A stretch of 16,313 nt of DNA from Halovenus sp. (GCA_028274925.1 JAQCNR010000133.1:1-16313); one strand, 5' to 3'. Positions 1 through 7,954 are shown, counted from the stretch's first letter. Notes: generated by a model from the sequence alone, not told the origin. Translations and numbers: made by a program.

Positions 1-1
1 C

Positions 2-73
2 GAACTGGACGACGGGCGAACCGTGACCGCAAATTTGCACTACGCGCTATTCGAGCAGGAAAAAAAGGAGTAA
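2..73 (+). CDS. C-terminal end of an unidentified protein (5' truncated by the window edge)
   Basis: An open frame runs from base 2 to a TAA at 71-73 and encodes 23 residues that end in EQEKKE. The composition looks coding: acidic and charged, with an ANLHYAL stretch. It is too short to place in a family. It faces the GMC oxidoreductase gene, with 20 bases between the two stop codons. Its last Lys/Glu codons make up the A-run that reads as a T-tract on the opposite strand. Only the frame and stop are seen directly; that it is a real gene is inference. Confidence 0.5.
   Translation, partial: ELDDGRTVTANLHYALFEQEKKE
60..66 (-). terminator. T7 tract, putative terminator of the GMC oxidoreductase gene
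   Basis: Seven consecutive A on the plus strand (60-66) read as T7 in the direction of the GMC gene, about 28 bases past its stop codon. Archaeal RNA polymerase commonly terminates at such T-tracts. The tract lies inside the last codons of the converging gene, so the GMC transcript would overlap that gene's 3' end. Confidence 0.45.
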
Positions 74-93
74 GGTGAGAGAGCGAAGAGCGC

Positions 94-1644
94 TCAGTCG
101 TCGGCGGTGATCGCTCGGTCCTGGGTGATCAGTTCGGCGGCCTTCTCCGCGACGGCGATGGTCGGCGCGTTGGTGTTGCCGCTGGAAATCGTCGGCATCA
201 CCGAGGCGTCGACAACGCGCAGGCCCTCGACACCGTGGACCTTGAGTTCGTCGTCGACGACCGCCATATCGTCGTTACCCATCTTGCAGGTGCCGACGGG
301 GTGATAGACGGTGTGGCCAGTCTCGCGGACGTGTTCCTCGATTTCCGCATCGGTCTGGACGTCTTCGCCCGGCCAGACTTCCTCGCCGCGCCAGTCGTCC
401 AGCGCGTCCTGTTGGGCAATCTCTCGAGCCTGTTTGACACCCTCGACGATGGTGTCGAGGTCCTTCTGCTCGGAGAAGTAGTTCGGCTTGATGACCGGAT
501 GGTCGAATGGGTCGTCGGAAGCGAGTTCGATGTGCCCTCGGCTCTCCGGGCGGAGTTGGGTCGCGCCGATGGAGAAGCCCTGTCCCTCTTCGGGGTTGGC
601 GAAGCCGTGTTCCATGAAGTACATCGGCGCGAAGTGGAACTGCAGGTCCGGTGCTGGGGCGCTCTCGTCGGCGTAGGTGAACCCACCAGCCTCACCGATG
701 TTGGTCGACGGCGCTGGCTCGCCGCCTTTGGTGCGCTCGTAGACGACGAAACCAAAGAGGTGGTCCTGCAAGTTCTTGCCCACACCCGGCAGGTCAGCTA
801 CCACGTCGATGCCGTGGTCTTGCAGGTGGTCGGCCGGACCGACACCCGACAGCATGAGTAGTTGCGGGGAGTTGACGGCACCGCCGGAGACGATGACTTC
901 CGCGTCGGCGTCGGCGTGGTGTTCGGTCCCGTCCTGTTCGTAGGTGACTCCGACGGCCTGGTCGCCGTCGAAGCGGATATCAGTCACCTGCGCGCCCGTC
1001 TCGACGGTCAGGTTTCCACGGTCCAGAATCGGGGTAATATACGCCTTGGCGGCGCTACAGCGCTTCCCGTCTTCCTGCGTGACGTGATACAGTTCTGTTC
1101 CTTCCTGCTGTTCGCCGTTGAAGTCGTCGTTCCGTGGGATGCCGTACTCGGCGGCGGCGTCGACCATCGCTTCCGAGACGGGGTGTGGGTCGGCAGCGCC
1201 CGCGACGTTCAGCGGTCCCCCCTGCCCGTGGAGTTCTGACTCTCCGGGCTCGAAGTGCTCGGCCTTCTTGAAGTAGGGCAGCATGTCGTCGTAGCTCCAG
1301 CCCTCGTTGCCGCGCTCGGCCCACGTGTCGTAGTCGTGTGGGACGCCACGGATGTAGATCATCGCGTTGATAGAACTCGACCCCCCCAGGGTCTTGCCCC
1401 GTGGCCAGTACAGTTCCCGGCCGTTCATCTCCTCCTGTGGCGTTGTGGTGTAGTCCCAGTCAACCTCACTTTTCATCAGATGTGGGAACATCGCCGGAAT
1501 GTGAATCTCATCTTTCTCGTCCGGCTGTCCTGCTTCGAGCAGCAGGACGTCTTCCCCTGCGTCGGTCAAGCGATGCGCCATCGCACAACCGGCTGATCCC
1601 GCCCCGACCACGATATAGTCGTGTGTTACCTCTCCACTAGACAT
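94..1644 (-). CDS. GMC-family FAD-dependent oxidoreductase (choline/alcohol dehydrogenase-like)
   Basis: The 516-residue protein is full length for the glucose-methanol-choline oxidoreductase family, soluble flavoproteins that oxidise alcohols to aldehydes. The N-terminal FAD-binding fold shows GAGSAG at 14-19, with Glu37 after the second strand placed to bind the adenosine ribose. GMC signature 1 (GGSSSIN) is at 87-93 and signature 2 (SGGAVNSPQLL, ending in SGVGP) at 253-270. The C-terminal substrate domain carries the catalytic pair, His448 in HPVGTCKMG and Asn492 in GNTNAPT, spaced as in choline oxidase. No signal peptide or membrane segment is visible. The start at 1644 fits a strong TATA box 27-34 bases upstream. 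No betaine aldehyde dehydrogenase or transporter lies nearby, so choline as the substrate is only a possibility. The neighbour is a divergent alpha/beta hydrolase. Confidence 0.93.
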   Translation of the reverse strand: MSSGEVTHDYIVVGAGSAGCAMAHRLTDAGEDVLLLEAGQPDEKDEIHIPAMFPHLMKSEVDWDYTTTPQEEMNGRELYWPRGKTLGGSSSINAMIYIRGVPHDYDTWAERGNEGWSYDDMLPYFKKAEHFEPGESELHGQGGPLNVAGAADPHPVSEAMVDAAAEYGIPRNDDFNGEQQEGTELYHVTQEDGKRCSAAKAYITPILDRGNLTVETGAQVTDIRFDGDQAVGVTYEQDGTEHHADADAEVIVSGGAVNSPQLLMLSGVGPADHLQDHGIDVVADLPGVGKNLQDHLFGFVVYERTKGGEPAPSTNIGEAGGFTYADESAPAPDLQFHFAPMYFMEHGFANPEEGQGFSIGATQLRPESRGHIELASDDPFDHPVIKPNYFSEQKDLDTIVEGVKQAREIAQQDALDDWRGEEVWPGEDVQTDAEIEEHVRETGHTVYHPVGTCKMGNDDMAVVDDELKVHGVEGLRVVDASVMPTISSGNTNAPTIAVAEKAAELITQDRAITADD

Positions 1645-1670
1645 GGCGAATCATATATCGGCTAGATCCA

Positions 1671-1678
1671 TAATAAAT
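1671..1678 (-). promoter_or_regulatory. TATA box of the GMC oxidoreductase gene
   Basis: The minus strand reads ATTTATTA, close to the haloarchaeal TATA consensus, with a purine-rich ACAAAC-type BRE just upstream. Its centre is about 30 bases from the start codon at 1644, implying a leader of only a few bases or none. Confidence 0.65.
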
Positions 1679-1705
1679 GTTTGTGAACGAGTTTCGAGTT
1701 TGTCA
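1679..1705. repeat. Direct repeat GTTTGTSA next to the GMC promoter, possible operator
   Basis: GTTTGTGA (1679-1686) and GTTTGTCA (1698-1705) are direct repeats offset by 19 bases, about two helical turns. A tandem CGAGTTT (1688-1701) lies between and partly over them. They sit immediately upstream of the BRE/TATA of the GMC gene, where a haloarchaeal activator or repressor could bind. The repeats are seen in the sequence; a regulatory role is inference, and no regulator gene lies adjacent. Confidence 0.25.
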
Positions 1706-1734
1706 CTGCCTACTCCGATGTTAGATTTCGGGTC

Positions 1735-1758
1735 GGCCCACGGAGGCGACGGGCCGTG
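1735..1758. repeat. Inverted repeat upstream of the alpha/beta hydrolase promoter
   Basis: GGCCC (1735-1739) pairs with GGGCC (1751-1755), and the overlapping CACGG (1739-1743) pairs with CCGTG (1754-1758). The element ends three bases before the hydrolase TATA box, on its BRE side. It could be an operator or be chance in GC-rich sequence. Confidence 0.2.
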
Positions 1759-1760
1759 AG

Positions 1761-1768
1761 TATTTTAC
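1761..1768 (+). promoter_or_regulatory. TATA box of the alpha/beta hydrolase gene
   Basis: TATTTTAC is centred about 26 bases before the ATG at 1790, the usual distance from a haloarchaeal TATA box to the transcription start. This predicts a leaderless transcript and supports the chosen start. Confidence 0.65.
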
Positions 1769-1789
1769 AGATATGGGACAAGATAACAT

Positions 1790-2590
1790 ATGCCGACGTT
1801 TGCAACAACTGACAACGTGAGCCTCTATTACGAGGACAGGGGAGAAGGGGAGCCAATCGTACTCATCCACGGCTGGACATGCAATCGACACTTCTTCGAG
1901 GCGCAGGCGAACTCACTCAGAGACGAGCACCGCGTCATTTCGGTGGATCTGAGGGGACACGGGGATTCCGAGTTCCCACAGGACGGGTTGACGATGGAGC
2001 GACTCGCGACCGATATCGAGGAACTGCTCGACTATCTGGGTCTCCAGTCCGTCTCACTCACTGGCTGGTCGATGGGGGTCCACGTCATCTTCGAGTACGT
2101 GCGCCAGTTCGGGTGTGACCGCCTCGACCGCACGGCGCTGATCGACATGTCGCCAAAACTGATTACCGACGAGCAGTGGGACCACGGTCTGTACGGCGAG
2201 TTTAGCCACGAGGAGAATCTCGGGACGCTCGCGACAGTCTCGCCGGGGTGGGAGCGCGTCGCCGGGGACATCTTCCGGGAATTGCTCGACACCCTCTCCG
2301 AAGACCAAATCGAGTGGGTGATCGAAGAGAGCGCGAAAACACCGACAAACACCGCAGTCAATCTCTGGATTGCGATGGTGACCAACGATTACCGGGAGAT
2401 GCTCTCCGACATCTCGGTGCCGACGCTCGTCACCTACGGGGAGGAAAGCAACCTCTACACGCCGGAGACAGCCGAGTACATCGCGGAGCAGATCCCAGAT
2501 TCGCAGCTAGTGGGGTTCTCGGATGTTGGCCATGGTGTCCCACTGGGCGCAGCAGACGAACTGACGGCGGAGCTCAGGGCGTTCCTGTGA
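1790..2590 (+). CDS. Alpha/beta-fold hydrolase with an altered catalytic-acid position
   Basis: A 266-residue cytosolic alpha/beta hydrolase. HGW at 27-29 is the oxyanion-hole segment. DLRGHGDS at 53-60 is the typical strand-4 loop. GWSMG at 92-96 is the nucleophile elbow with Ser94. His248 in DVGHG is the triad base. The loop normally reading GxxD, which supplies the acid, reads GEES at 217-220, so the usual Asp is Ser220; Glu218 or Glu219 might substitute. The overall pattern resembles the haloperoxidase/esterase branch, but the substrate cannot be predicted. The gene has its own promoter and is divergent from the GMC oxidoreductase. Its stop lies 51 bases before the cysS start. Confidence 0.9.
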   Translation: MPTFATTDNVSLYYEDRGEGEPIVLIHGWTCNRHFFEAQANSLRDEHRVISVDLRGHGDSEFPQDGLTMERLATDIEELLDYLGLQSVSLTGWSMGVHVIFEYVRQFGCDRLDRTALIDMSPKLITDEQWDHGLYGEFSHEENLGTLATVSPGWERVAGDIFRELLDTLSEDQIEWVIEESAKTPTNTAVNLWIAMVTNDYREMLSDISVPTLVTYGEESNLYTPETAEYIAEQIPDSQLVGFSDVGHGVPLGAADELTAELRAFL

Positions 2591-2616
2591 GTGCGGGGCG
2601 AGACCACAGCGTTGAA

Positions 2617-2625
2617 ACGATATCC
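2617..2625 (+). promoter_or_regulatory. Possible TATA/BRE of cysS
   Basis: A GAAACGATATC stretch precedes the cysS ATG at 2642 by about 21 bases, resembling a purine-rich BRE followed by a weak TATA box. It lies in the short gap after the hydrolase gene. Read-through from that gene is the alternative. Confidence 0.35.
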
Positions 2626-2641
2626 CGCGGTAGTACCGCCA

Positions 2642-4129
2642 ATGACGCTGCGAGTGACGAACTCACTGTCCGGCGAGCGCGAGCCGTTCGAGCCAGCTGA
2701 CCCCGACTCTGTCTTGCTGTATTACTGTGGACTGACGACGTCGGACCCGGCACATCTCGGCCACGCTCGCGGGTGGGTCCACGTCGACGTGATGCACCGC
2801 TGGCTGGAGTGGCTGGGCTACGACGTTCGTCACGTCGAGAACTTTACCGATGTCAACGAGAAGATTGTCGCCCGCGTCGGCGAAGACGGTGACAGCGAAG
2901 CCGACGTCGCGGAGTCGTACATCGAGTCGCTTATCGAGGACATGCGGGCGCTCAATCTCAAGCGCGCGGAGGTCTACCCTCGTGTCTCCGAGCACATTCC
3001 CGAGATTATCGACCTCGTCGAGCGCCTGATTGAGCGTGGCTACGCCTACGAGTCCAACGGCTCGGTATACTTCGACGTGACCAGTTTCGAGGAGTACGGG
3101 AAGCTCTCGAATCAGGACGTCGACAAGATGGAAGCACAGGGCAGTCCGGACGAGCAGTCAGAAAAACGGAATCCGGCGGACTTCGCGCTGTGGAAAGCCG
3201 GCGGTGTCGACCCCGACGCAATCGCAGAGCACCGCCACGACGAGGCGGCGCCAGCAGAGCAAGCCTGCGAGACAGCCCAGACGTGGGAGTCACCGTGGGG
3301 TGAGGGCCGACCGGGCTGGCACATCGAGTGCTCTGCGATGAGCATGACTCACCTCGACGAGACCATCGACATCCACGTCGGCGGGCAGGATTTGGTCTTC
3401 CCGCACCACGAAAACGAGATTGCACAGAGTGAGGCCGCGACGGGCCAATCGTTCGCCAACTACTGGCTGCACGTGCGCCTGCTCGACGCCCCCGACGACG
3501 AGAAGATGTCCTCCTCGCTGGGTAACTTCGAGACAGTCAGTGAAGCAATCGAGCGCTACGGCGCGAACGTCGTCCGGACCTTCCTGCTGTCGACGGCGTA
3601 TCACAGCCCCGCCACCTACAGTTCAGAGACAGTCGGCGAGGCCGAAACGCGATTCGAGCGTCTGGAGCGCGGCTACGAGCGTGCCCGAGAAGCACTTGAC
3701 AGCACCGACGCACGCACGAAAGTCGAGGACGATGACCTGCGGGAGGCCGTCGGGACGGCCCGCGAGGAGTTCGAGGCGGCAATGAACGACGACTTCAATA
3801 CGCGCGGTGCGTTAGCGAGTCTGCGAGAATTGACCGCCGCGGTCAACGCACACCTCGACGAGAGTTCGGAGTTCGACTACGTTGGCCTACGGGAGGCAGT
3901 TGAGACGTACGAGGAGTTCGGCAGCGGCGTGCTCGGACTCGCACTCGGTGGCGAGGAGACGGGCACCGTCAAACTGGCCGAGGAACTCGTCGAACTCATC
4001 CTCCGGGTGCGCGAGGAGGAACGCGATGCCGGCAACTACGAGCGCGCCGACCAGTTGCGCGACGACATCGAAGCGCTCGGCGTCGAAGTGCAGGATACCG
4101 ACGAGGGGCCGGAGTTCCGTCTCGAATAG
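2642..4129 (+). CDS. cysS: Cysteinyl-tRNA synthetase
   Basis: Class I cysteinyl-tRNA synthetase, 495 residues, charging tRNA-Cys with cysteine in the cytosol. The HIGH motif reads HLGH (38-41) and the KMSKS motif reads KMSSS (288-292). The catalytic zinc ligands are all in place: Cys29, Cys230 (WHIECSAM), His255 and Glu259 (FPHHENE). The C-terminal part forms the helical anticodon-side domain. Compared with bacterial enzymes there is an acidic extra segment of roughly 25 residues around 186-213, between LWK and WESPWG. The frame is open back to a GTG at 2591, but homologues begin near MTLRV and a TATA-like element precedes 2642, so I use that ATG. It follows the hydrolase gene and precedes the DUF2071 gene, which has its own promoter. 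Confidence 0.97.
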   Translation: MTLRVTNSLSGEREPFEPADPDSVLLYYCGLTTSDPAHLGHARGWVHVDVMHRWLEWLGYDVRHVENFTDVNEKIVARVGEDGDSEADVAESYIESLIEDMRALNLKRAEVYPRVSEHIPEIIDLVERLIERGYAYESNGSVYFDVTSFEEYGKLSNQDVDKMEAQGSPDEQSEKRNPADFALWKAGGVDPDAIAEHRHDEAAPAEQACETAQTWESPWGEGRPGWHIECSAMSMTHLDETIDIHVGGQDLVFPHHENEIAQSEAATGQSFANYWLHVRLLDAPDDEKMSSSLGNFETVSEAIERYGANVVRTFLLSTAYHSPATYSSETVGEAETRFERLERGYERAREALDSTDARTKVEDDDLREAVGTAREEFEAAMNDDFNTRGALASLRELTAAVNAHLDESSEFDYVGLREAVETYEEFGSGVLGLALGGEETGTVKLAEELVELILRVREEERDAGNYERADQLRDDIEALGVEVQDTDEGPEFRLE

Positions 4130-4157
4130 TTCCGCGTGACTGAGAGTTGTCGAGCAG

Positions 4158-4163
4158 TTTATT
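4158..4163 (+). promoter_or_regulatory. TATA box of the DUF2071 gene
   Basis: TTTATT is centred about 25 bases before the ATG at 4186. A longer reading frame starts at a TTG at 4147, upstream of this box, so the box argues that the true start is 4186 and the mRNA is leaderless. Confidence 0.6.
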
Positions 4164-4185
4164 CCTCCGAGGACCAAGCTTTCGT

Positions 4186-4875
4186 ATGGTTGTCGACCTT
4201 GCGATGGGCTGGCGACAGTTGCTCTTCGAGAACTATCCAGTTGACCCGGCGGTCGTCGCGGCACACCTGCCTGACGGCCTCGCTGTCGATACCTTCGAAG
4301 GAGACGCATATCTCTCGGTCGTTCCGTTCACCAACATCGACGTTCGCCCGAAGGGCCTTCCGGCGTGGGCAGGCGTGCCGTTGCCAGAACTCAACCTCCG
4401 GACGTACGTCACCCACGACGGCGTGCCGGGAGTGTACTTCTTCAGCCTCGACGCCGAGGGGCTATCGGGCGTGATTGGCGCGCGGGTTACCCAGTCACTG
4501 CCGTACTACTACGCGCGTATCTCGATGTCGAGTGACGACGACGGCGTGCAGTTCAAAAGCAGTCGTCGTCACCCCGGCGCTCGCCCCGCGGAGTACGAGG
4601 CGACCTATCGCCCGGACGGCGAGTCATTCACCTCGACAGACCGCCCGCTCGCCAAGTTCTTACTCGAACGGTATCGACTCTACACCGAAGCCCTCGGCGG
4701 CGAATTACGGTACACCTCGGTCAACCACGACTCGTGGACGGTCTACGAGGCCGAGGCCGACGTGAAAGCAAATACACTCTTTACCGCGAATGGCTTCGAG
4801 ATGCCAGACAGCGAGCCAGTCAGGTACTACTGTCCGGGTGTAGACGTAACTGCAGGAAAAAGTACGCCGCTGTAA
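4186..4875 (+). CDS. DUF2071 (YqjF/COG3361-like) protein
   Basis: A 229-residue protein that I recognise as DUF2071 from several conserved stretches: the N-terminal WRQLLFENYPV segment, the LPDGLAVDTFEGDAYLSVVPF region, the ELNLRTYV motif, and GVYFFSLDA. The family is widespread in bacteria and haloarchaea, has an acetoacetate-decarboxylase-like fold by family knowledge, and lacks a firmly assigned reaction. No signal peptide or membrane segment is visible. Acetoacetate decarboxylase itself depends on a catalytic Lys; I cannot identify an equivalent here by eye. The gene is monocistronic by its own TATA box. It abuts hmgA tail to tail: TAA at 4873-4875 and the hmgA stop at 4876-4878 form TAATTA with no spacer. 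Confidence 0.85.
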   Translation: MVVDLAMGWRQLLFENYPVDPAVVAAHLPDGLAVDTFEGDAYLSVVPFTNIDVRPKGLPAWAGVPLPELNLRTYVTHDGVPGVYFFSLDAEGLSGVIGARVTQSLPYYYARISMSSDDDGVQFKSSRRHPGARPAEYEATYRPDGESFTSTDRPLAKFLLERYRLYTEALGGELRYTSVNHDSWTVYEAEADVKANTLFTANGFEMPDSEPVRYYCPGVDVTAGKSTPL

Positions 4876-6087
4876 TTACCGACCGAGTTCTTCGTGTGCG
4901 CTGGAGAGGTGTCGTGAACAGAACGCCGCGACCAGGGAGAGTTCGCCGGCGAGTGCGCCAACAGCGATAACTTCTGCAAGGCCGTCAGCGTTCGCTCCAG
5001 CGGGGTTGCCGCCGCCGTGCAGGCACAGCAGTTCGAGCGCTTCCTGCTGCGTGTCGAGGCCAGTGCCGCCGCCGACGGTGCCGACTTCGAGTGAGGCAAA
5101 GGAGAGACTGGCGTAGAGCCCATCCTCGCGGGCTTCCATCGTCGTGATGGCGTTGGCGCCCTCGACGACCTGTGCAGCGTCCTGTCCCGTCGCGAGGAAG
5201 GCCGCGGCGACGGTGTTCGCGGCGTGGGCGTTGAAGCCGAGACTGGCGGCTTTCGCGGAGCCAATCAGATTCTTGCGGGTGTTGCCCTCGGCCATCGCCT
5301 CGGGCGTGGTTTTGAGTCGCTCCTCGACCAGTTCGCGGTCGATGACAACGTCGGCAGTCACCGAGCGTCCGCGGCCCTCGATGGCGTTGATGGCCGCCGG
5401 TTTCTTGTCCGAACAGAGATTGCCAGAGAGCGCAACGAGTCGCGCTGGCGTCTCTGCTTCGACGATTTCGCTGGCCTCTCGGGTTGCGATGGTCGCCATG
5501 TTCATCCCCATCGCGTCTTTCGTGTCGTAGATGAATCGCAGGAAGACGTTATCACCCACGACGTAGGTATCGATTTCGAGCAGTTCGCCGTGGCTGGTGG
5601 TCGATTCGGCGGCCTCACGGAGTGTCTCGGTGTTGTCGTCGACCCACTCGATAACCGTCTCAGCCTCGGCGACGCCCGGCACCTGAAAGACTGGCGCGCG
5701 AGTCATTCCCGTGTCAGTCACGCGTGCGGTTGCGCCGCCGCTTGCGCGAATCGCCGAGAGGCCGCGATTGACGCTCGCCAGCAACGCGCCTTCAGTGGTG
5801 GCGAGCGGGAGGAAATACTCGCCGTCAGCGCCGGAGCCGTCGATTGGAACTGGGCCAGCAACCCCCATCGGGAGTTGTGCGCCGCCAATCATGTTCTCGA
5901 TGTTTGGCTCGGCAGTGTCAGCGTCGAAGGAATACTCGCCGACGGTGTCGAGCGTCGCGCCGGTTTCGCGCTGGACGTAGAGCCGTCGGGCCGTTGCTGC
6001 TGTCTCGGGGTCGGTGTGGTCGTCGAGTTCGTACAGTCTAAGCTCGCCGCTCTGGAGTCGGTCGGCGAGAGCTTCGGCGTCGGTCAT
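4876..6087 (-). CDS. hmgA: Hydroxymethylglutaryl-CoA reductase (class I, NADPH-type)
   Basis: HMG-CoA reductase converts HMG-CoA to mevalonate, the committed step toward the isoprenoid ether lipids, carotenoids and quinones of archaea. The 403 residues match the soluble archaeal class I enzyme, without the eukaryotic membrane anchor. Visible motifs are ENMIGGAQLPMGVAGP (from 64), the catalytic Glu99 in TTEGALLASVNRG, DAMGMNM (191-197), Lys228 in DKKPAAIN, Asp303 in GQDAAQ, the GTVGGGT stretch, and the C-terminal catalytic His398 in SAHEELGR. All catalytic residues are present, so it should be active. It is the known target of statins in haloarchaea. The start at 6087 begins the conserved frame. 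A strong TATA box is not obvious; a weak CCTTACGG lies about 27 bases upstream. The neighbours do not suggest a mevalonate operon. Confidence 0.97.
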   Translation of the reverse strand: MTDAEALADRLQSGELRLYELDDHTDPETAATARRLYVQRETGATLDTVGEYSFDADTAEPNIENMIGGAQLPMGVAGPVPIDGSGADGEYFLPLATTEGALLASVNRGLSAIRASGGATARVTDTGMTRAPVFQVPGVAEAETVIEWVDDNTETLREAAESTTSHGELLEIDTYVVGDNVFLRFIYDTKDAMGMNMATIATREASEIVEAETPARLVALSGNLCSDKKPAAINAIEGRGRSVTADVVIDRELVEERLKTTPEAMAEGNTRKNLIGSAKAASLGFNAHAANTVAAAFLATGQDAAQVVEGANAITTMEAREDGLYASLSFASLEVGTVGGGTGLDTQQEALELLCLHGGGNPAGANADGLAEVIAVGALAGELSLVAAFCSRHLSSAHEELGR

Positions 6088-6252
6088 GCCTATACCGTTG
6101 CGGCCGTTGCCCGTAAGGACACCGGACGCTCCCGGAGCCCGAGGAGTAAAGACGCTTGATACCGATACTCATGTATCGCCGCAGCGGCCGCAAGCGCTCG
6201 TGTCAGGCCAAGAGAACAACTGCGCGAGTCAGACCGAGCGCTCCGATAACAA

Positions 6253-7920
6253 ATGTCCGAACTGATCCAGATTGCTCACATCGCCGTATTTGCCCTCGTG
6301 ACGGGGAGCTGTCTCGCCGCGATGGGCTGGGTGCGCAAACTGTCCAGCACTGAGATTCGATACGGACTGTACGGGTTGTTCGTTGCGTCGGCGTTGTGGG
6401 CGGCCGGCCAACTCGTGTTGTTCCTCAACCCGCCGCTTGCAGTCGCCCGTGCCGGGTACTATGTTGCCCTCATCGCGGGGCTGACGACGGTTGGTGCGTG
6501 GCTGTACTTTTGTTCGGCCTTCGCCGGTCACGAGTACCACCAAACGCCGCGGTACCGCCGCGGCTTTCTTGGCGTCTTTCTTGCGATTGTTGTCCTCAAA
6601 TTGACGAACCCACTTCACCAGCAGTACTTCGATATCCAGCGGGTGCAGACGCCGTTTCCACACATGAACCCGCAACTATTCGAGTTACACGCCGCCGTGG
6701 AAGTGCTTGCCTACTCAGCCGTCGCGATTGGCTTCTATATACTCTTCGAGCTGTTCAGGAACTCGGATATTTCGACGAAGGGACTCGCAGCGCTCGTGAG
6801 TCTCACAGCCGCGCCCGTCATACTGAACGTATTGAACGAACTCGGTGTGTCGGCACTGGTCGCAAATAGTTACGAGCCGATTGCCGTTGCGATGTTTGCA
6901 CTCGGAACACTCGTGCTCGCAGACGAGCAGTTCGAGGAGGTCCGCTGGTCTGCAGAAACACAACTCCTCGACCAGATCAACGAAGGCGTCCTTATCGTCG
7001 ACGAGTCTGGACTGGTTCGTGATTTCAACAAGTCTGCACAGGACCTGTTCCCGTCGGTCCGGTCGGGGTGTCCACTGACTGAGATTGATTCGTCGTTGGC
7101 ACCCGACGGCGGTGCACAGGCAGAGACGGAAGGCGACTCTCGGATTCTCGCCATCGACCGCGACGGTGGGACGCTTTATTACCTGTTGAACCGGACGCCG
7201 CTGGCAATTGGGCCGGATATGGCAGCCTCCGCGCTGGTCGTGAGCAATGTCACGAAAGTCGAGAAACAACGGCGTGAGCTCAAACGACAGTCAGAACAGT
7301 TAGAGGGCTTTTCGGAGGCGGTTGCCCACGAGCTTCGGAATACGCTGACAATCGCAAGCTCGAACGTGACGCTGCTTTCGGACGCGCTCGCGGACGGTGA
7401 GAGTGACGACGCCGAGCAGGTGCTCGGCCGAATTCGAGGCGCGAACAACCGGATGGTCGATATCGTCAACGACCTGAGTACGCTCGCCCGGCTTAGCCAG
7501 ACGACGGCGGCAATGGAGACGGTCTGGCTCTCTCACATTGTCGACGACGCACAGGGTGAAGCAGCGTCGACACCACTGACTGTCTCCGTCGAGACAGATA
7601 GTCAGATTCGGGCAGACAGAACCCGAAGCAAAGAACTCCTCCAGAACGGGATAGAGCTCGGTGCCGAAATCGAGGCGGAGCAACTGGAAATCAGTGTCGC
7701 TGACGGGTCGATTACACTCACTTACACCAGCCCAGGACTGCCGGCGTTCGACAACGACGGCTTTCTCAAATACGGGGAAGCGGTGCCCCACGCCGAGGCG
7801 GGGATGTACGGGCCAAACATCCAGGCGCTGGCGCGAGCCCAGGAGTGGACCGCCACTGTCGAACAGCAAGCGGGTGGCTTTTCGCTCGTCCTCTCGGGAG
7901 TCGAGTCGGTCGAGTCTTGA
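6253..7920 (+). CDS. 7-TM/PAS sensor histidine kinase with a degenerate ATPase domain
   Basis: A 555-residue sensor. Residues 1 to about 228 hold roughly seven hydrophobic helices, matching the histidine-kinase 7TM sensor region common in haloarchaea. A PAS-like domain follows at about 236-337 (INEGVLIVDESG onward), then a short helical linker. A HisKA domain carries the H-box AHELRN with the phospho-acceptor His359. The final 120 residues align with a HATPase domain but are eroded. The N-box is ELLQNG (Asn465). Where the G1 box DxGxG is expected the sequence reads TSPGLP, so the ATP-contacting Asp is missing, and the G2 box is replaced by AGMYGPN. Strong autokinase activity is therefore doubtful. 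No response regulator is adjacent, and I see no clear TATA box in the 165 bases separating it from hmgA. Confidence 0.88.
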   Translation: MSELIQIAHIAVFALVTGSCLAAMGWVRKLSSTEIRYGLYGLFVASALWAAGQLVLFLNPPLAVARAGYYVALIAGLTTVGAWLYFCSAFAGHEYHQTPRYRRGFLGVFLAIVVLKLTNPLHQQYFDIQRVQTPFPHMNPQLFELHAAVEVLAYSAVAIGFYILFELFRNSDISTKGLAALVSLTAAPVILNVLNELGVSALVANSYEPIAVAMFALGTLVLADEQFEEVRWSAETQLLDQINEGVLIVDESGLVRDFNKSAQDLFPSVRSGCPLTEIDSSLAPDGGAQAETEGDSRILAIDRDGGTLYYLLNRTPLAIGPDMAASALVVSNVTKVEKQRRELKRQSEQLEGFSEAVAHELRNTLTIASSNVTLLSDALADGESDDAEQVLGRIRGANNRMVDIVNDLSTLARLSQTTAAMETVWLSHIVDDAQGEAASTPLTVSVETDSQIRADRTRSKELLQNGIELGAEIEAEQLEISVADGSITLTYTSPGLPAFDNDGFLKYGEAVPHAEAGMYGPNIQALARAQEWTATVEQQAGGFSLVLSGVESVES

Positions 7921-7927
7921 ACACTGA

Positions 7928-7935
7928 CTTATACG
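7928..7935 (+). promoter_or_regulatory. TATA box of the small conserved protein gene at 7955
   Basis: CTTATACG is centred about 24 bases before the ATG at 7955, in the 34-base gap after the sensor kinase. It suggests a separate leaderless transcript for the small-protein/SDR pair. Confidence 0.5.
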
Positions 7936-7954
7936 CGGCCCGCCAATAGCGGGT

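Noticed and set aside
3505..3519. KMSSS instead of KMSKS in cysteinyl-tRNA synthetase as a possible defect
   Set aside because: KMSSS is a common natural variant of this motif in archaeal class I synthetases.
5224..6159. 311-codon open frame on the plus strand opposite hmgA
   Set aside because: Shadow of the GC-rich hmgA gene; its translation has no domain pattern and hmgA has all catalytic motifs.
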